From Micavibrio aeruginosavorus (GTDB lineage: Bacteria > Pseudomonadota > Alphaproteobacteria > UBA9219): a DNA stretch of 17,757 nucleotides. The notes under the pieces were generated by a model. The model had not been told where the DNA came from, ran no database searches, and was given only the letters and a program-made list of their open reading frames with translations. Of this stretch, positions 13,987-17,757 are shown one piece after another. Position numbers and translations under genes: made by a program. The stretch is from contig DYNT01000009.1 of NCBI GenBank assembly GCA_020720905.1, forward strand, positions 1 through 17,757. Reading direction: 5' to 3'. Position 1 is the first letter of the stretch, and the number at the start of each line of letters is the position of its first letter.

Positions 13987-14553
13987 AAGACCTAGTTTTT
14001 TAGAGATAGAAGCAACAAGAGCGGTTCTAATGTGATTAGTGAAGTGTTGCTTGGATGGACCTGAATGGGTTTGCGCCAATTCTTTGACGGCCTTTTGACC
14101 TTCAGCAAGCTCAGCCTCTGCGCGTCCAATTTTTTCCATAAAGGGCGCAAACGCCTGAAGGGCAAGTCCTACACGCAAAGCATCATAAGCCGCGCTCATC
14201 CGCGTTATCGAAACAGGATGCTTAGGACAAGGTGTCGTGATTTCATAAATGGCTTGAAAGCGCGTCTTTTCTATCGACTTTAAACAATTGTTTTTTGTTT
14301 CAGGAAAATGGTCTTTTAAAACCTTTGACAGAAGATCAAGACTTAAAGACGCCGTGCGTAAAGTGTCATAGGACAGCAGCGTTGTTCTTATATCAAAGAT
14401 AATTTGATCCGGTTCTTCGCGACAAAAGAGTTTGCTGACGGTATCTTGAGGTGATGTCTTTTCTTTGATCATGGTCAGCGTTGTGTCATGAAGAGATTTG
14501 AAGCTTTCTTGAAGCCGCTCGGAAATCTCTGTCGTCGTCATTTCTTGGGGCAT
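13984..14553 (-). CDS. Hypothetical protein, possible paralogue of its upstream neighbour
   Basis: I do not recognise this 189-residue protein. It has no signal peptide or membrane helix. The middle has beta-like segments (DQIIFDIRTTLLSYDTL, RFQAIYEITTP) and the C-terminal half has a long helical, possibly coiled-coil stretch (FAPFMEKIGRAEAELAEGQ and on). The start at ATG 14553 has AGGA nine bases before it; an in-frame ATG at 14541 is the alternative. It lies 39 bases after the 207-residue gene on the same strand, so they are likely co-transcribed. Order of features and the D-x4-h-I-x-TT motif agree with that gene. Both are more A/T-rich than the flanking nrdG and glmS. Converges on nrdG. 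Confidence 0.75.
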   Translation of the reverse strand: MPQEMTTTEISERLQESFKSLHDTTLTMIKEKTSPQDTVSKLFCREEPDQIIFDIRTTLLSYDTLRTASLSLDLLSKVLKDHFPETKNNCLKSIEKTRFQAIYEITTPCPKHPVSITRMSAAYDALRVGLALQAFAPFMEKIGRAEAELAEGQKAVKELAQTHSGPSKQHFTNHIRTALVASISKKLGL

Positions 14554-14592
14554 CGTTCTTTTCCTGATAAAAGAATAAGGGGTCAGTAGAGC

Positions 14593-15216
14593 TTATCCTA
14601 GTTGAGGGGCAGGGGTGCTGGCGCGACTGTTAATCCCCTCTAAATCACGCAGCTTCCCCCATCCTTGCACATTCAGAACTTCTTTCATGAACGGTGCTTG
14701 CTCTTCTTGGGGAAGCGCCGCAGCAATTTCTTCAACTTCTTTGTGGGCTACTGTTAATCTGGCGTGGGCTTTTTTGTAAAGAGCCAAACGATGGGCACGA
14801 GCGATAATACTCAAACCCTCAGGGGAAAAGGAAAGAATCAGAGTCATGTCGCTTTTTACCACCTTGATACCACGGCCATGAAGGGAAGTTTTTGGCATTT
14901 CAGAGGAAATGGTTGTCGTTATGCTCGATGGGTGATGGTTACTTACGGGAATATAGCTATATTCCTCCTTAACGGCTGTTTTGGGAAGGCCAACATCCGA
15001 AAGAAGCTTCTTAAAATCTTTGATGGCATTGAACCCAGAATCCAGAAAATGGTCTTCTGGCGTTGTATCAATATGAACCACAACCATGTCGGCGACTTGG
15101 GTGAAGGAGCAAGGATTCTTTTGCCCACCTTTAGGATAATTCATGGTGAGAGAGAAAAGATTTTGAAATTCTTCTTTGATGCTTTGATAAAGAATTTTGT
15201 TGTTATCTTCGGTCAC
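14593..15216 (-). CDS. Hypothetical protein, first of a two-gene minus-strand unit
   Basis: I do not recognise this 207-residue, apparently cytosolic protein. It begins with a GTG preceded by a perfect AGGAGG seven bases away, which fixes the start. The N-terminal half has beta-like segments (VADMVVVHIDTTPEDHF, MTLILSFSPEGLSIIA) and the C-terminal half is helical and charged (AHRLALYKKAHARLTVAHKE and on), ending in a Ser/Pro-rich tail. The pattern DMVVVHIDTT...KKLLSD parallels DQIIFDIRTT...SKVLKD of the downstream gene, and both end in a helical region rich in Ala, Glu and Lys. Paralogy is inferred by eye. Confidence 0.75.
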   Translation of the reverse strand: MTEDNNKILYQSIKEEFQNLFSLTMNYPKGGQKNPCSFTQVADMVVVHIDTTPEDHFLDSGFNAIKDFKKLLSDVGLPKTAVKEEYSYIPVSNHHPSSITTTISSEMPKTSLHGRGIKVVKSDMTLILSFSPEGLSIIARAHRLALYKKAHARLTVAHKEVEEIAAALPQEEQAPFMKEVLNVQGWGKLRDLEGINSRASTPAPQLG

Positions 15217-15437
15217 TTAAATGCCTCCTGCGAATAGGGTTGTGCGGTAAAGTCGATGAAATCTCGCATGAGAAGCGAGCCATGACAAGGCTGTAAATAA
15301 AAATATATTGGTTAAGCCTGCCTTTTTCGTAACATTTTGTCGCGCAAGTTGACGGCAAGGGGGATTGCCAAGAGGGGGGACGCGGCGCAAAAAGGGTTGG
15401 CAGATTCACAGATCTCTCTTCAAGGAGTCCTCTTCCC
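15217..15437. promoter_or_regulatory. Divergent intergenic region before glmS
   Basis: The 221 bases separate glmS from the divergent hypothetical pair and should hold promoters both ways. A small hairpin, GGCAA-N6-TTGCC, lies at 15353-15368. No strong sigma-70 hexamers stand out. The glmS Shine-Dalgarno sequence AAGGAG is at 15422-15427. No gene, riboswitch or glmS ribozyme was recognised. Confidence 0.5.
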
Positions 15438-17258
15438 ATGTGCGGTATTGTTGGTATTTTGGCGCAGCGCCCTGTTGTTGATTTGTTGGTGGATGGTTTG
15501 AAACGGCTGGAGTATCGCGGCTATGACAGCGCGGGCGTGGCGACTTTGGTGAACGGCTGCATCGAAACGCGCCGCGCCGTAGGCAAGCTTCATGCGCTGG
15601 CCGATAAAGTAGCGCAGGAGCCTTTAGCGGGCGATGTCGGCATCGGCCACACGCGCTGGGCCACACATGGCCGCCCGACAGAGGATAACGCGCATCCCCA
15701 TTTTTCCTCGCAAGTCGCCGTTGTGCATAACGGCATTATCGAAAATTATCGTGAGCTTCGTAAGGAGCTGGAAGCCAAGGGGCACGTCTTTAAGTCTGAG
15801 ACGGATACGGAAAGCATCGCGCACCTGATCACGGATTATTTGCAATCCGGCCTAACCCCCCAAGTCGCGACGGCCAAGGCGCTTAAAAGGCTGGAGGGCG
15901 CGTTTGCTCTTGCCATTATCTTTACGGGGCATGACAGCCTTTTGATCGGCGCGCGGCGCGGCAGCCCGCTGGCCATCGGCTATGGCGGCACGGAAATGTA
16001 TCTAGGCTCAGACGCTTTGGCGCTTGCGCCGCTGACGAACCGCATTGCCTATATGGAGGAGGGCGACTGGGTCGAGCTGACGGCTGGCCAAGCCGTCGTT
16101 CACGACAAGGACGACACCATCGTCACGCGCAAGATTCAAGAAACGGCGCTTTCCGGCGCGGTGATCGGCAAGGGCGAGTATCGTCACTTTATGCTCAAAG
16201 AGATTTTTGAGCAGCCCGCCGTGATTGGCGACACCATGAATGCGCTGGCGACTGCCGAGGGGCATTTGTCGATGCCGCCTCTGCCGTTCGCATGGAAAGA
16301 GATTTCGCGCCTCACCATCGTTGCGTGTGGCACGGCGTACTATGCGGGCATGGTGGCCAAGTATTGGTTTGAGCAACTGGCAGGCCTTGCGGTTGAGATT
16401 GATGTCGCGTCGGAGTTCCGCTATCGCGGATCGCCCATGCCTGAAGGTGGCGCGATGATCGTGATCTCGCAGTCAGGCGAGACGGCGGATACGCTCGCCG
16501 CGCTGAACTACGCCAAGCAACATGGGCAAAAGATTCTGGCCGTCGTTAACGCGCAGCACAGCACGATTGCACGGCAATCAGACGTGATGGTGGCGACGCT
16601 TTGCGGGCCTGAAATTTCTGTGGCCTCCACCAAGGCGTTTACAACGCAGCTGACGGTTTTGTTGTGTTTGGCATTGGATGCGGCGAAGGCGCGTGGTGCG
16701 CTTTCCGCCGAAAAAGAAGCCGTCATCTTGCAAACCTTGCGCGAGGTTCCCTCCAAGCTGAATGATATTCTGCGCGAGGATCATAAGATTCAGGAGCTGG
16801 CGCAAAAGATTTGCGATGCGAAGGACGTGCTTTATCTGGGGCGTGGGCTGATGTATCCCATCGCGCTTGAAGGCGCATTGAAGCTGAAGGAAATTTCGTA
16901 CATTCACGCCGAAGGCTATCCGGCGGGCGAGCTGAAGCACGGCCCCATCGCGCTGATTGATGAGACAATGCCCGTTGTCGTCGTCGCGCCGCATGACGCG
17001 CTGTTTGAAAAGACGGCCTCCAACATTCAAGAGGTTGTGGCGCGGGGCGGCAAGGTCGTCCTCTTCACCGATAAGGCTGGCCTTGCGAACATGGGCAGCA
17101 AGCCGTACTGGGTCACAACGCTGCCGGAATGTCACCCCGTCGTCGCGCCGATCCTCTACACCATCCCTGTGCAGCTTTTGGCCTATTACACCGCGCTGGC
17201 CAAGGGCACAGACGTTGACCAACCCCGCAACCTCGCCAAAAGCGTGACGGTGGAGTAG
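15438..17258 (+). CDS. glmS: Glutamine-fructose-6-phosphate aminotransferase (isomerizing)
   Basis: GlmS makes glucosamine-6-phosphate from fructose-6-phosphate and glutamine, the entry to peptidoglycan and lipopolysaccharide amino sugars. The 606 residues are the normal length. The mature N-terminal nucleophile is Cys2 (MCGIVG), followed by LEYRGYDSAGVA, GIGHTRWATHGRP, and HNGIIENYREL of the glutaminase domain. The isomerase half has two SIS domains with ACGTAYYAG, SQSGETADTLAAL, STKAFTTQ, LGRGLMYPIALEGALKLKE and YPAGELKHGPIALID. The C-terminus DQPRNLAKSVTVE is the conserved ending with the catalytic Lys. The gene stands alone, without glmU in the window. Confidence 0.97.
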   Translation: MCGIVGILAQRPVVDLLVDGLKRLEYRGYDSAGVATLVNGCIETRRAVGKLHALADKVAQEPLAGDVGIGHTRWATHGRPTEDNAHPHFSSQVAVVHNGIIENYRELRKELEAKGHVFKSETDTESIAHLITDYLQSGLTPQVATAKALKRLEGAFALAIIFTGHDSLLIGARRGSPLAIGYGGTEMYLGSDALALAPLTNRIAYMEEGDWVELTAGQAVVHDKDDTIVTRKIQETALSGAVIGKGEYRHFMLKEIFEQPAVIGDTMNALATAEGHLSMPPLPFAWKEISRLTIVACGTAYYAGMVAKYWFEQLAGLAVEIDVASEFRYRGSPMPEGGAMIVISQSGETADTLAALNYAKQHGQKILAVVNAQHSTIARQSDVMVATLCGPEISVASTKAFTTQLTVLLCLALDAAKARGALSAEKEAVILQTLREVPSKLNDILREDHKIQELAQKICDAKDVLYLGRGLMYPIALEGALKLKEISYIHAEGYPAGELKHGPIALIDETMPVVVVAPHDALFEKTASNIQEVVARGGKVVLFTDKAGLANMGSKPYWVTTLPECHPVVAPILYTIPVQLLAYYTALAKGTDVDQPRNLAKSVTVE

Positions 17259-17268
17259 GGGGGTATAT

Positions 17269-17320
17269 TAACGCCCATCGTCAATCGTGAGGCTTGATTG
17301 CGAAAGTGATCAAGGCGTTA
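17269..17320 (+). other. Stem-loop downstream of glmS
   Basis: TAACGCC (17269-17275) pairs with GGCGTTA (17314-17320), and inside them CTTGAT (17293-17298) can pair with ATCAAG (17309-17314), partly in competition. No T-run follows, so it is a candidate 3'-end structure rather than a standard terminator. CTTGAT-N10-ATCAAG has the wrong spacing for an FNR box. Confidence 0.45.
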
Positions 17321-17338
17321 GCAAGCGATTTACTCCCT

Positions 17339-17503
17339 CGTCATCCCGCACGAAGCGATGCGCGAGCATCGCGCAGATGCGGGATCCAGTTGATTTTTCT
17401 TTGTTTCGGAAAAAAACAAAGATTGGGATTGTTGAAAAGAAAAGGTTTAAACTGGATCCCGCATCTTCGTCCCGCTCTACGCGGGACTTCGTGCGGGATG
17501 ACA
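17339..17503. repeat. Large CGTCAT-bounded cloverleaf palindrome after glmS
   Basis: A 165-base compound palindrome. The outer arms (17341-17355 and 17487-17501) are a perfect 15-bp inverted repeat. Inner arms (17376-17391 and 17450-17465) are a perfect 16-bp inverted repeat containing GGATCC. Two side hairpins, GCGATGC-N4-GCATCGC (17355-17372) and GTCCCGC-N5-GCGGGAC (17469-17487), and a central hairpin TCTTTGTTT-N7-AAACAAAGA (17398-17422) complete a cloverleaf. Ends and the internal ATCCAG/CTGGAT relate it to the other elements in the window. Confidence 0.87.
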
Positions 17504-17553
17504 GGGGGGGGGAAGCAAAGGGTCTACTGCTTGCCAACTCTTGAACTGTTTTA

Positions 17554-17674
17554 GGTATACTATGTCCGCTTGAAAACCCGAAAACTTTTTGGCCGCGTTT
17601 GCTTGTTTTTCTTATGGATAAGTGGCTTGGCGGAGAAAAATTTTTCGGGTTTTCAAGCGGACGGACTATATACC
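17554..17674. repeat. MITE-like inverted-repeat element near the window end
   Basis: A perfect 21-bp inverted repeat (17564-17584 with 17642-17662, beginning GTCCGCTTGAAAACCC) is flanked outside by GGTATA (17554-17559) and TATACC (17669-17674). The 57-base centre contains a further small dyad, CTTATGGATAAG. There is no coding sequence inside. It differs in sequence from the CGTCAT family. It could be a MITE, another palindromic repeat or a strong bidirectional terminator. Confidence 0.7.
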
Positions 17675-17706
17675 AAAAATAAAGGGTTTTGTGTTACTAT
17701 CAAGCG

Positions 17707-17757
17707 ATGAAAAAGATGAAAAAAAGAATTAAAAACGAAACAAAAAAGTCTCTGGCG
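17707..17757 (+). CDS. Possible 5' end of a gene cut by the window edge
   Basis: An ATG at 17707 opens a frame that runs to the window end without a stop (MKKMKKRIKNETKKSLA). It is very lysine-rich, 17 codons only, with no good Shine-Dalgarno sequence at 17707; a second ATG at 17716 is possible. No homology can be judged. Confidence 0.25.
   Translation, partial: MKKMKKRIKNETKKSLA

Noticed and set aside
15217..15437. glmS ribozyme or riboswitch upstream of glmS
   Set aside because: The ribozyme is typical of Gram-positive bacteria and no matching core could be seen in these 221 bases.
17293..17314. CTTGAT...ATCAAG downstream of glmS as an FNR box
   Set aside because: The half sites are 10 bases apart instead of 4; it fits an RNA hairpin better.

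Overview
This window reads as a piece of an alphaproteobacterial chromosome, probably from a facultative anaerobe. The evidence is the gene forms: an alphaproteobacterial-style YejB with a Gly/Ser/Ala-rich insert, the UbiT-UbiU-UbiV set for oxygen-independent ubiquinone synthesis, and a class III ribonucleotide reductase with its activase. I cannot name an order or genus. No RNA genes, CRISPR array, insertion-sequence transposase or phage genes were seen.

Layout. Left (46-5528): pyruvate kinase (+) converges on a minus-strand yejB-yejE-yejF peptide/microcin-C-type ABC importer operon with no yejA in view. Centre-left (5602-7240): a large minus-strand CRP/FNR-family regulator with an N-terminal helical domain that resembles a NIT (nitrate/nitrite-sensing) domain and a Cys-rich C-terminal tail. 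It is divergent from ubiT, and a perfect FNR box lies between them. Centre (7241-10578): ubiT-ubiU, then a HigBA-type toxin-antitoxin cassette with its own promoter, then ubiV. Centre-right (10579-13968): a regulatory region with a second FNR-type box, an NrdR-type box and several dyads, then nrdD and nrdG, separated by an unusual heptamer-repeat hairpin. Right (13984-15216): two unrecognised minus-strand genes that look like distant paralogues. Far right (15438-17757): glmS, then two large palindromic elements and possibly the start of another gene.

How it may work together. The FNR boxes before ubiT and nrdD suggest that anaerobic ubiquinone synthesis and anaerobic dNTP synthesis are switched on together when oxygen is low. 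The regulator carries the FNR-type DNA-recognition signature (E-x2-S-R) and is the obvious candidate for binding these boxes. Its NIT-like region suggests that nitrate or nitrite is also sensed. This is inference from the sequence.

The most unusual features are: (1) a family of palindromic repeats bounded by CGTCAT/ATGACG, three copies of which sit in frame inside yejF, ubiV and nrdG, in the manner of Rickettsia palindromic elements; (2) the NIT-like/CRP/Cys-tail fusion; (3) a 28-bp heptamer-built stem between the nrdG Shine-Dalgarno sequence and its start codon, which may bring the two together by folding; (4) a UbiU in which one expected iron-sulphur Cys position is Gly.
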